Shown here: positions 1 through 5,104 of the stretch, in pieces
How positions within the stretch are numbered: the stretch's first letter is position 1
How the letters are laid out: the number at the start of each line of letters is the position of its first letter
DNA from: Chloroflexota bacterium
Lineage (GTDB): Bacteria > Chloroflexota > Limnocylindria > Limnocylindrales > CSP1-4
Length of the DNA: 5,104 nt
Assembly: GCA_013696945.1 (NCBI GenBank)
Contig: JACCXQ010000183.1
Span: forward strand, 1-5,104
Direction of reading: 5' to 3'
Translations under genes and position numbers: made by a program
The notes under the pieces: generated by a model
Told to the model about the DNA's origin: nothing
What the model saw: only the letters and a program-made list of their open reading frames with translations
Database searches by the model: none

Positions 1-90
1 GAGGTGGGCTCGGCGATGGGCTACGAGTATCCGGAGGCGCGTCATGAACGCCTGATGGCACTCGTCGGCGCGTGTCTGGAGGAAGGCTGA
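1..90 (+). CDS. C-terminal fragment, possibly aminoglycoside 6-adenylyltransferase-like
   Basis: An open frame enters from the left edge and ends at TGA 88-90, giving 29 residues that begin EVGSAMGYEYP and end in LVGACLEEG. The start and body lie outside the window. The pattern of a helix, then G-Y-x-Y-P, then a charged helix resembles the extreme C-terminus of streptomycin/aminoglycoside 6-adenylyltransferases (AadK/AadE, Adenyl_S family), which as I recall end in a similar 'LGYxYP...' segment. That family transfers AMP from ATP to the drug's 6-hydroxyl and is cytoplasmic; chromosomal members often have no proven resistance role. With only 29 residues and no catalytic motif visible, the family call is tentative. 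The reading frame is supported by the Shine-Dalgarno at its end and the next gene starting at the following base. Confidence 0.4.
   Translation, partial: EVGSAMGYEYPEARHERLMALVGACLEEG
78..86 (+). promoter_or_regulatory. Shine-Dalgarno for the DUF6498 gene, inside the upstream gene's last codons
   Basis: GGAGGAAGG overlaps the last codons of the upstream gene. The GGAGG core (78-82) is 8 bases before GTG 91, an ideal spacing, and it fixes the start of the membrane-protein gene directly after the TGA at 88-90. This arrangement implies translational coupling of the two + strand genes. Confidence 0.7.
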
Positions 91-852
91 GTGCCGGGCG
101 CCCTCGGGCGGCTCGACGCCATTGCGCGCTCTTCGGGCTTCGGGCTGATCGTGCTCATCGTCTCGAACGCCATCCCGCTCTTCGGCGTTCTCTTCCTGGA
201 CTGGGAGGTGCAGACGCTCCTGATCCTGTACTGGATCGAGAGCGGCGTCGTCGGCGTCATCAACGTCTTCAAGATGGCGCGGGCAGAGGGCCCGCTGCTG
301 CCGACGCAGCACCCGAGCGTTTTCAAGGTCCCCTCAGGAGCTGCGAAGGTCTTCCTGATCCCGTTCTTCATCCTCCACTACGGGATCTTCTGGATGGTCC
401 ACGGCTTCTTCGTGTTCCTGCTCCCGGTCTTCGCCGGAGCCGCCGCCTTCCTGCCGGGCCGGGAGGCCGGCGCCATCCCGCGCAGCAGCCTCACCGCCGA
501 GGGGCTGGCCATCGCCGCGCTCGCGCTCCTCGCGAGCCACCTCATCTCGTTCTACTTCAACTTCCTGAGGCGCGGTGAATACCGGAACGTGTCGGTCGCC
601 GCGCAGATGGCACAACCGTATGGCCGTGTCTTCGTGCTCCACCTGACGATCATCTTGGGGGGCACGCTCATCTTCGCGCTGGGTCAGCCGATCGCGCTAC
701 TCGCCATCCTGGTCGTAGGCAAGACGATCCTGGACGTGGTGCTCTACCTGCGGACACATCGCAGCGCGCAGGTCCCGCCCCCGGATGCGTTGGCGGTGGC
801 GCCGGGCCCGCCTGGGCCTGCTGGGCCATGGTCACCCGGGCCGCCGGTCTAG
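91..852 (+). CDS. DUF6498-type polytopic membrane protein
   Basis: The 253-residue product is an integral membrane protein with about six hydrophobic segments, near residues 17-36, 40-60, 86-116, 135-158, 178-196 and 199-221. Features that I associate with DUF6498 proteins are visible: N26-x-x-P29 followed by a GVLFLDW stretch, the L-x-Y-W-I-E motif at 45-50 with a following G-V-I-N-V-F-K-M, L-H-Y-G at 95-98, V-H-G at 103-105, and P-Y-G-R then L-H-L near 176-185. H96, H104 and H184 sit in or beside membrane segments and would be candidate ligands or functional residues. No biochemical function is known to me for the family. GTG 91 was chosen because a strong Shine-Dalgarno lies 8 bases upstream and no earlier in-frame start is possible after TGA 88-90. 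The last 25 residues are rich in Pro and Gly and probably form a disordered cytoplasmic tail. The gene is probably co-transcribed with the fragment before it and converges on the VWA gene. Confidence 0.85.
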   Translation: MPGALGRLDAIARSSGFGLIVLIVSNAIPLFGVLFLDWEVQTLLILYWIESGVVGVINVFKMARAEGPLLPTQHPSVFKVPSGAAKVFLIPFFILHYGIFWMVHGFFVFLLPVFAGAAAFLPGREAGAIPRSSLTAEGLAIAALALLASHLISFYFNFLRRGEYRNVSVAAQMAQPYGRVFVLHLTIILGGTLIFALGQPIALLAILVVGKTILDVVLYLRTHRSAQVPPPDALAVAPGPPGPAGPWSPGPPV

Positions 853-870
853 CCGCTAGCGGCGCGACCG
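845..870. terminator. Possible bidirectional hairpin terminator between convergent genes
   Basis: CGGTC (845-849) pairs with GACCG (866-870), and GCCG (852-855) pairs with CGGC (860-863), leaving the loop CTAG (856-859). A symmetric 2x2 internal mismatch (850-851 against 864-865) separates the two stems. The inner part, 852-863, is a perfect 12-bp palindrome, so the same fold forms in RNA from either strand. Both stop codons (TAG at 850-852 on +, TAG at 858-856 on -) lie inside it, and the two genes are only 3 bases apart. No T tract follows on either strand, so classical intrinsic termination is not assured. T-poor hairpins are common at gene ends in high-GC bacteria. Confidence 0.4.
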
Positions 871-2955
871 CTTGCCGACGAAGTCGACCAGGACGTACTC
901 GCCCAGGCGTTCCGGCGTGGCGTAGAACGCCCGGCCGCGATTGAGACGCGTCATGTGGTCGACGAACTCGGCCAGCGCCCGCGAACGCTCCAGCATGAAC
1001 GTGTTGATGGTGATCCCCTCCCGAGTGCAGCGGCCGACCTCCTTGAGCGTCTCGCGGATGGTGCGCCGTGTGGGCGGGTAGCTGAACTCGACCTGCCCGT
1101 CCTCGAAGTGTGCGGTCGGCTCGCCGTCCGTGATGACCACGATCTCGCGGTTGACCGCGTGCGAGCGGACCAGTAACCGGCGGGCGAGCAGCAGGCCGTG
1201 TTGTAGGTTCGTGCCGTACTCGTAGCCGTGCCACGACAGCGAGGCGAGTGACCCCGGCCGGATCTCGCGAGCGTGATACGCGAAGCCAACCACGTGGAGC
1301 TCGTCGCGGGGATATCGGGTCCGGATGAGCGTGTCGAGCGCGATGGCGACCTTCTTGGCGGCCATGAAGCAACCGCGCAGCAGCATCGAGCGGCTCATGT
1401 CGACCAGGAGGACAGTGGCGGCGCTTGTCAGCTCTCGCGTCTCGCGCACCGCGAAGTCCCCCGGCTCGATGGTGATCCGCCGCGAACGCGAACCGGACAG
1501 ACCCCTGGCCTCCGGCGCGTTCTCCTCCCGCACGAGCGCATTGCCCAGCGTCCGCTGCAGGTCGAGGTGGAAGGGGCGGCCGAACTCGTACGGGACCGCC
1601 GTCTCCTCTGGCTCGCCACCCAGGCCGGTGCGGTCGATCGCGTGGGCGCCGAAGACGTCGCGCCGAAGCCGAGCGAAGAGCTCGTCGAGGACCCGCTGAC
1701 CCACCTGCCGCGCCCCGCGAGGGGTCAGCTCGAGGCGGTCGCCGCGGCGCTCGGCAAGTCCAGCGTCCTCCAGCCTCCGCGCGAGCTGCTGGAGTGCGGC
1801 CAGGTCCCGGGCGGACTCAGAGTCGAGGAGCTGGCGGATCTCGTCCGGGTCGACCTCCGCGAGCCGCCCGGTCTCCGAGGCGTCGGCAAGGCGATCCGCC
1901 ATCCGGTCCAGACGGCCGATCTGCGCCAGCCGCTCGAGCGCTCCCTCGAGAGTCATGGGCTCCCGCCCGCTGAAGCGCTGGCGCTGACCCAGGCCATCGG
2001 GCAGGAGCTGGTCGAGCGTCGATGCGAGCTGGGCGAGGTCCCACCGGAGCCGGTCGTCGCGCAGCAACGCGTCCATCATCGACTGGAGCTCCTGGCGCTG
2101 TTCCGGGGACATCGATGCGAGCAGCGACTGCATCGCGGCCATCCGCTCGGCGAGCTGCTCGACGATGTCATCCAGCGTCCGCGCGCCCGGGAAGAAGCCG
2201 CCGTGCCGCGACAGGAACGTGTCCACCCGATCCTGATCCGGCTCGCGCCCGTCGAGCCGTTCGCGAAGGAGCCGATCGAGGTCGCGGACCATCTCGCGGT
2301 TGGCAGTGAGCTGCTCCGGCGTGGCACCGCGGATCGCTTCCGACAGGCCCTCGAACCACGAGTCGAGCACCTGGCTACCGAGGCGGTCGACGAGGGCGTC
2401 GAACCGCTCGCGCGCTGACGGTTCGAGGAAGTCGTAGTCACGCAGGGCCCTGATCCGCTCGCCAGCGTCGGCGGGGAGTGCGTCGAGGTCTGCCTGCCGG
2501 CGGGCCGTCATCTCCGAGAGCATCGCGCGGAGAGCCTCGTCGCCGGATGATCCGGACGCGCCCTCGGCCAGCCGGCGTTCGATCCCGCGCCGTTCGGTCG
2601 CGACGATGGCCTCCAGCTCCTCGCGCACCTCGGCCAGGACATCGCCAAGCTGATAGCGCTGTAGCAGCTCGCGCCGTCGCTGTTCCAGTCGCTCGAGGAG
2701 ATCGTGCAGGCCGGGCAGATCGTCGCCGCGGGCACCTGGCGGCACCCGCATCCCACGCTCCAGCAGGCGGCGTAACGCCTCACCTAGGTCGCCCTCCGAC
2801 ATCAGGTCGTCCGACAGGGCGTCCAGGACATCCTGCGCCGAGAGGTCGGGCAGGCGCTGTGACCCATCCCATCGCGCGTACCGGTATGGCCCGCGTCCGG
2901 CCAGGCCCATAGGTGTCGCTGGGCGGTCCTCGCCGTCCATGGCCGGGAGCGTCAT
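856..2955 (-). CDS. VWA-domain partner of a MoxR/ChlI-type AAA+ ATPase
   Basis: The 699-residue product appears cytoplasmic, with no signal peptide or membrane helix. Residues 24-31 carry Y-R-Y-x-x-W-D-G. A long charged helical region (about 40-350) includes likely coiled coil at 83-135 and a conserved-looking block at 250-320 (HGGFFPG, then S-P-E-Q-R and L-R-W). Residues 394-427 resemble a winged helix, ending in L-E-L-T-P-R-G. The C-terminal VWA domain spans about 513-690 with an intact metal site: D519-x-S521-x-S523, T582 and D610 (ITDGEPT). No Walker motif is present, so it is not a full ChlD-type fusion. The architecture recalls the mycobacterial Rv0958/Rv0959 pair and, more distantly, ViaA, CbbO and NorD. 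Such proteins act as adaptors that bring substrates to the ATPase. The start is ATG 2955, overlapping the preceding stop as ATGA. The nearest purine run (GAGGA, 2971-2967) is 11 bases away, so coupling probably drives initiation. Met6 and Met16 are alternative starts. Confidence 0.9.
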   Translation of the reverse strand: MTLPAMDGEDRPATPMGLAGRGPYRYARWDGSQRLPDLSAQDVLDALSDDLMSEGDLGEALRRLLERGMRVPPGARGDDLPGLHDLLERLEQRRRELLQRYQLGDVLAEVREELEAIVATERRGIERRLAEGASGSSGDEALRAMLSEMTARRQADLDALPADAGERIRALRDYDFLEPSARERFDALVDRLGSQVLDSWFEGLSEAIRGATPEQLTANREMVRDLDRLLRERLDGREPDQDRVDTFLSRHGGFFPGARTLDDIVEQLAERMAAMQSLLASMSPEQRQELQSMMDALLRDDRLRWDLAQLASTLDQLLPDGLGQRQRFSGREPMTLEGALERLAQIGRLDRMADRLADASETGRLAEVDPDEIRQLLDSESARDLAALQQLARRLEDAGLAERRGDRLELTPRGARQVGQRVLDELFARLRRDVFGAHAIDRTGLGGEPEETAVPYEFGRPFHLDLQRTLGNALVREENAPEARGLSGSRSRRITIEPGDFAVRETRELTSAATVLLVDMSRSMLLRGCFMAAKKVAIALDTLIRTRYPRDELHVVGFAYHAREIRPGSLASLSWHGYEYGTNLQHGLLLARRLLVRSHAVNREIVVITDGEPTAHFEDGQVEFSYPPTRRTIRETLKEVGRCTREGITINTFMLERSRALAEFVDHMTRLNRGRAFYATPERLGEYVLVDFVGKRSRR

Positions 2956-3605
2956 CCCACCCGACGTCCTCGCGGTGCCCGACGGCTGCGCAGCAGCTGC
3001 CAGCCGGCGAACCCGATACCGGCGGCGGCAGCCGCGAGCATCGCCCCACGCGCTCGCTCTTCCTCCGATCTCGAAGGTGTCGGCGCCGTCACGGCCGTCT
3101 CGGGAAGCGTGCTTAGCCGCCAGTAGAACGATGTGTCACCGCTACCGCGCGGCCCGACGAAGCGCACGAAGATCATGAGGCGCCAGTCGCCCGCCGGCGG
3201 CCCTTCGAACGTGATCCGCGACCGTGGTGAGCCCTTGGGGGCGCGTCCCTCCGCCAGCCGGCGCTCGCTATCCGGTCCGTCGCGGCCATCCGTGTAGCGC
3301 TGATAGGCGACCACCCACCGCTCGATGGCCCAGCCATCGTTCAGCTGGAATCCGATCGTCTCGCCACCCTCGATGCGGGTCACCGGCGACCGAGGCAACT
3401 CGCCGATGTCGCCACAACTCGCGTGGTCCCCGCTGTCCAGGCAGTAGCTGCCGTCGTCGCCGACCACGCTCGAGTCCGCTTCCCCCGAGAGCCAGCCGCG
3501 CGGCGGTGCCACGTGTACCGCGAACGCCGGCGTGGCTAGCAGCAGGATGCCGGCTGCCGCTGCCGTCACGGTCCGGATCGACGACCAAGTCGCAGCTCTA
3601 GGCAC
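2952..3605 (-). CDS. Exported, membrane-anchored protein of unknown family
   Basis: I do not recognise a family for this 217-residue protein. Residues 1-29 look like a Sec signal peptide: arginines at 3 and 11, a hydrophobic stretch to about 25, then P-A-F-A with likely cleavage after A29. The mature domain (30-175) is polar and probably beta-rich. It has two cysteines (C55, C64) that could form a disulfide, and two similar strands ending in W-R-L (141-143 and 162-164, the second as YWRL). A charged linker (179-187) leads to a membrane helix at about 189-205 and an Arg-rich tail (RSRRAPRGRR), predicting a type I protein with its domain outside and its tail in the cytoplasm. The start is GTG 3605, with GGAGG at 3618-3614 and an 8-base spacer. 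The gene overlaps the AAA+ gene by 8 bp and the VWA gene by 4 bp, so co-translation is likely. A role as membrane tether, sensor or substrate of the ATPase pair is inference. Confidence 0.8.
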   Translation of the reverse strand: MPRAATWSSIRTVTAAAAGILLLATPAFAVHVAPPRGWLSGEADSSVVGDDGSYCLDSGDHASCGDIGELPRSPVTRIEGGETIGFQLNDGWAIERWVVAYQRYTDGRDGPDSERRLAEGRAPKGSPRSRITFEGPPAGDWRLMIFVRFVGPRGSGDTSFYWRLSTLPETAVTAPTPSRSEEERARGAMLAAAAAGIGFAGWQLLRSRRAPRGRRVG

Positions 3606-5028
3606 GATATCGACCTCCGCCTCCCGGCACCCCGCGCTCCTTGTTCAGCCGGCGGTGCAGATGGAGCCCCTCCAGGATGAACTCCACGGCGGACGCCACC
3701 GAGGACGGCGAGTCCGAGACGCCGAGTGAGCGCACGACCGGCTCGAGGCCGGGCGTCTCGTGCAGCCAGCGCACGTACTCGCGCGACGGCACGAGCTCGC
3801 CGGTCTCGACGACCAGACCCGACGCGAACGCGTCGACGACCTCGTCGAGCTCGTCCACATCCACGCGTCGGGCGAAGACGTTGTAGAGCGCTCGCGTCAT
3901 CAGACGGTCCACGACGCGCTCCTCTGGCGACTCGTCGCCGAGCGTCTCGAGCTCGATCTTGCCGGTCGTCGTCGGCAGCATCGCCCCGAGATCGCTCACC
4001 CGCGGCGCACCGGTCGGCTCCCCGAGCCTGACCGCGCGCTTCAGCGCACTCGCGAGCAGCACTTCGAGGTTCGCGATGCTGACGCGCACGCTGACGCCCG
4101 AGCGCTGGCTGATCTCCGGAGAGCGGCGCGCGAGCTGCGTCAGTTCGGCCACGATCTCGAGCATGAACGCGGGCTCCTCGATCGACGGGGCGCCATCGGT
4201 GGCGAACCGGACGCGCTCCTGGCGCATGATCGCGATCTCGTCCTCGATCGACCGCGGGTAGTGCGTCCGGATCTGCGAGCCCAGGCGGTCCTTGAGCGGC
4301 GTGATGATCCGGCCGCGGCTCGTGTAGTCCTCCGGGTTGGCGCTCGCCACCACGAAGAGGTCCAGCGGCAGGCGCAGGACATAGCCACGGACCTGCACGT
4401 CGCGCTCCTCGAGGATGTTGAGGAGGCCGACCTGGATGCGCTCAGCAAGGTCGGGCAGCTCGTTGATGGTGAAGATGCCCCGGTTGGTGCGGGGGATCAT
4501 GCCGTAATGGATGGTCGAGGCGTCCGACAGGTATCGGCCCTCGGCGACCTTGACCGGGTCGACCTCGCCGATCAGGTCGGCGATGGTGATGTCGGGCGTG
4601 GCCAGCTTCTCCGCGTATCGACGATCACGCGGCAGCCACTCGACGGGCGTGGCGTCGCGCTCCGCTTCGATGCGGGCCAGCGCGTCGACCCCGATCGGCG
4701 CCAGCGGGTCGTCGTTGAGCTCGCTCCCCGCGACGACCGGGATGCCTTCATCGAGCAAACCCACCAGCAGCCGCGCCAGGCGCGTCTTGGCCTGGCCGCG
4801 CTCGCCGAGGAGGCACAGGTCCTGGCCGGCGAGGATGGCGTTCTCGATGGCCGGGATGACCGTCTCGTCGAAGCCGATGATCCCCTCGAAGACGGGCCGC
4901 TCATCCGCCAGCCGAGCGATGAGGTTGGCGCGCATCTCCTGCTTGACCGAGCGAGGCTCGTAGCCCGCGTCACGCAGCTCCCCGATCGAACGGGGATCTG
5001 CCGAGGCGGCGGCGTCGGAGAGTGGCAC
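3598..5028 (-). CDS. MoxR/ChlI-type AAA+ ATPase (magnesium chelatase-like)
   Basis: The 476-residue cytoplasmic ATPase probably forms a ring that remodels a target protein or drives cofactor or metal insertion with its VWA partner. Motifs run in the expected order: an N-terminal helical lead (GELRDAGY, 16-23), Walker A G-E-R-G-Q-A-K-T at 75-82, the stretch EKLATPD then DLIG at 140-154, Walker B I-F-T-I-N-E at 185-190, sensor 1 around N231 (ASANPED), a probable arginine finger at R248 (KDRLG), and a likely sensor 2 arginine at R315 (SVRVS). Asn replaces the usual Walker B Asp before Glu190, which I believe is normal for this subfamily. Annotations often call such proteins magnesium chelatase or sigma-54-interacting regulators, but neither role follows here: there are no chlorophyll genes or DNA-binding domain. 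The C-terminal 360-460 is a helical lid extension. GTG 5028 is chosen because GGAG lies 6 bases upstream and the N-terminal motif falls just inside it. It is first in the operon. Confidence 0.93.
   Translation of the reverse strand: MPLSDAAASADPRSIGELRDAGYEPRSVKQEMRANLIARLADERPVFEGIIGFDETVIPAIENAILAGQDLCLLGERGQAKTRLARLLVGLLDEGIPVVAGSELNDDPLAPIGVDALARIEAERDATPVEWLPRDRRYAEKLATPDITIADLIGEVDPVKVAEGRYLSDASTIHYGMIPRTNRGIFTINELPDLAERIQVGLLNILEERDVQVRGYVLRLPLDLFVVASANPEDYTSRGRIITPLKDRLGSQIRTHYPRSIEDEIAIMRQERVRFATDGAPSIEEPAFMLEIVAELTQLARRSPEISQRSGVSVRVSIANLEVLLASALKRAVRLGEPTGAPRVSDLGAMLPTTTGKIELETLGDESPEERVVDRLMTRALYNVFARRVDVDELDEVVDAFASGLVVETGELVPSREYVRWLHETPGLEPVVRSLGVSDSPSSVASAVEFILEGLHLHRRLNKERGVPGGGGRYRA
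3614..3618 (-). promoter_or_regulatory. Shine-Dalgarno for the exported protein, inside the AAA+ gene's glycine codons
   Basis: Read on the - strand, GGAGG lies within the Gly-Gly codons near the C-terminus of the AAA+ ATPase (GGGGRYRA end). It is 8 bases before GTG 3605, which itself overlaps the ATPase stop codon region. The site decides the start of the 217-residue protein and places its initiation within the terminating ribosome's footprint. Confidence 0.65.
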
Positions 5029-5034
5029 GGGTCG

Positions 5035-5040
5035 CTCCAG
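5035..5040 (-). promoter_or_regulatory. Shine-Dalgarno for the AAA+ ATPase gene
   Basis: On the - strand CTGGAG ends 6 bases before GTG 5028. The GGAG core (5038-5035) supports this GTG as the start rather than the internal ATG at codon 32, which would remove a lead segment that looks conserved in the family. Confidence 0.55.
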
Positions 5041-5056
5041 CGAGGTCGGGGCGGCG

Positions 5057-5085
5057 AGCGTACACCGGGCCCGGTCACGCGTCAG
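5057..5085 (-). promoter_or_regulatory. Putative sigma-70-type promoter of the AAA+/VWA operon
   Basis: Reading the - strand, CTGACG (5085-5080) is a fair match to a -35 box. A 17-base spacer is followed by TACGCT (5062-5057), which keeps the TAnnnT pattern of -10 boxes in high-GC bacteria. Transcription would begin near 5050, leaving a leader of about 20 bases that contains the Shine-Dalgarno. The sequence match is modest, and short boxes occur by chance. The window edge also prevents excluding transcription from further upstream. Confidence 0.35.
5064..5075. promoter_or_regulatory. 12-bp perfect palindrome in the promoter spacer, candidate operator
   Basis: ACCGGGCCCGGT is identical to its reverse complement. 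It lies wholly within the 17-base spacer between the putative -35 and -10 boxes of the AAA+ operon. A dimeric regulator binding there would block RNA polymerase or alter spacer geometry. It has no loop, so it is a poor RNA hairpin and is better read as a DNA site. G+C-only palindromes are commoner by chance in this composition. Confidence 0.3.
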
Positions 5086-5104
5086 TGGATGTGCGGCTCC
5101 GCGT

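Noticed and set aside
668..1372. A 234-codon - strand frame spanning the convergent junction.
   Set aside because: It overlaps the VWA gene in another frame and runs antisense into the DUF6498 gene. Its product is Arg/Pro/Ala-rich with no recognisable motif, which is typical of a shadow frame.
1273..2418. A 381-codon open frame on the + strand opposite the VWA gene.
   Set aside because: It is antisense to a protein with intact VWA and family motifs. Its translation is low-complexity, rich in Arg, Glu and Leu, with no domain motif. Long antisense frames are expected at this G+C content.
3056..3071. GCTCTTCCTCCGATCT closely resembles the Illumina adapter end GCTCTTCCGATCT, with 3 extra bases.
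   Set aside because: The flanking bases do not match the adapter. The segment is in frame within the exported protein (R-S-E-E-E-R-A), is followed by a convincing membrane helix, and the frame ends in an exact 4-bp overlap with the next gene. It is most likely coincidence, though read support there could be inspected.
3598..5028. Reading the AAA+/VWA pair as a true magnesium chelatase for (bacterio)chlorophyll synthesis.
   Set aside because: The VWA partner lacks the AAA-like N-terminal domain of ChlD/BchD, there is no ChlH/BchH or other pigment gene in the window, and the ATPase has the NELPDL Walker B region of the MoxR-like relatives.
5089..5104. ATG TGC GGC at the right edge on + could start a protein with N-terminal Cys (Met-Cys-Gly), as in Ntn-type amidotransferases or HMCES-like proteins.
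   Set aside because: Only five codons are visible, the upstream ribosome binding site is weak, and both known families usually continue differently (MCGI, MCGR) from the MCGS seen here.

Overview
The window is about two-thirds G+C, with dense coding, GTG starts and overlapping genes. This suggests a high-GC bacterium, most likely Actinomycetota or a high-GC Chloroflexota lineage. The assignment rests on composition and gene families only; no rRNA or marker gene is present.

Layout. On the + strand, positions 1-90 hold the last 29 codons of a gene that may be an aminoglycoside 6-adenylyltransferase-like protein. A DUF6498-type polytopic membrane protein (91-852) follows with no gap and in the same frame. 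On the - strand a compact three-gene operon runs from 5028 down to 856: a MoxR/ChlI-type AAA+ ATPase (5028-3598), a small protein with a signal peptide and a C-terminal membrane anchor that matches no family I recognise (3605-2952), and a large protein with helical N-terminal and C-terminal von Willebrand A (VWA) regions (2955-856). The operon genes overlap by 8 bp and 4 bp. The two strands converge with only 3 bp between stop codons, inside an imperfect hairpin. A plausible promoter with a perfect 12-bp palindrome in its spacer lies upstream of the AAA+ gene, in a 76-base edge stretch.

How the genes work together. A MoxR-type AAA+ ATPase next to a VWA protein is a recurring bacterial pair (ChlI/ChlD, CbbQ/CbbO, NorQ/NorD, RavA/ViaA). 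These pairs act as ATP-driven chaperones or metal insertases, with the VWA protein as MIDAS-bearing adaptor. Both proteins here keep their key residues. The unusual element is the exported, membrane-anchored protein translationally coupled between them, which suggests that this machine works on, or is controlled from, the cytoplasmic membrane. The substrate cannot be read from the window. The + strand genes are probably unrelated neighbours.
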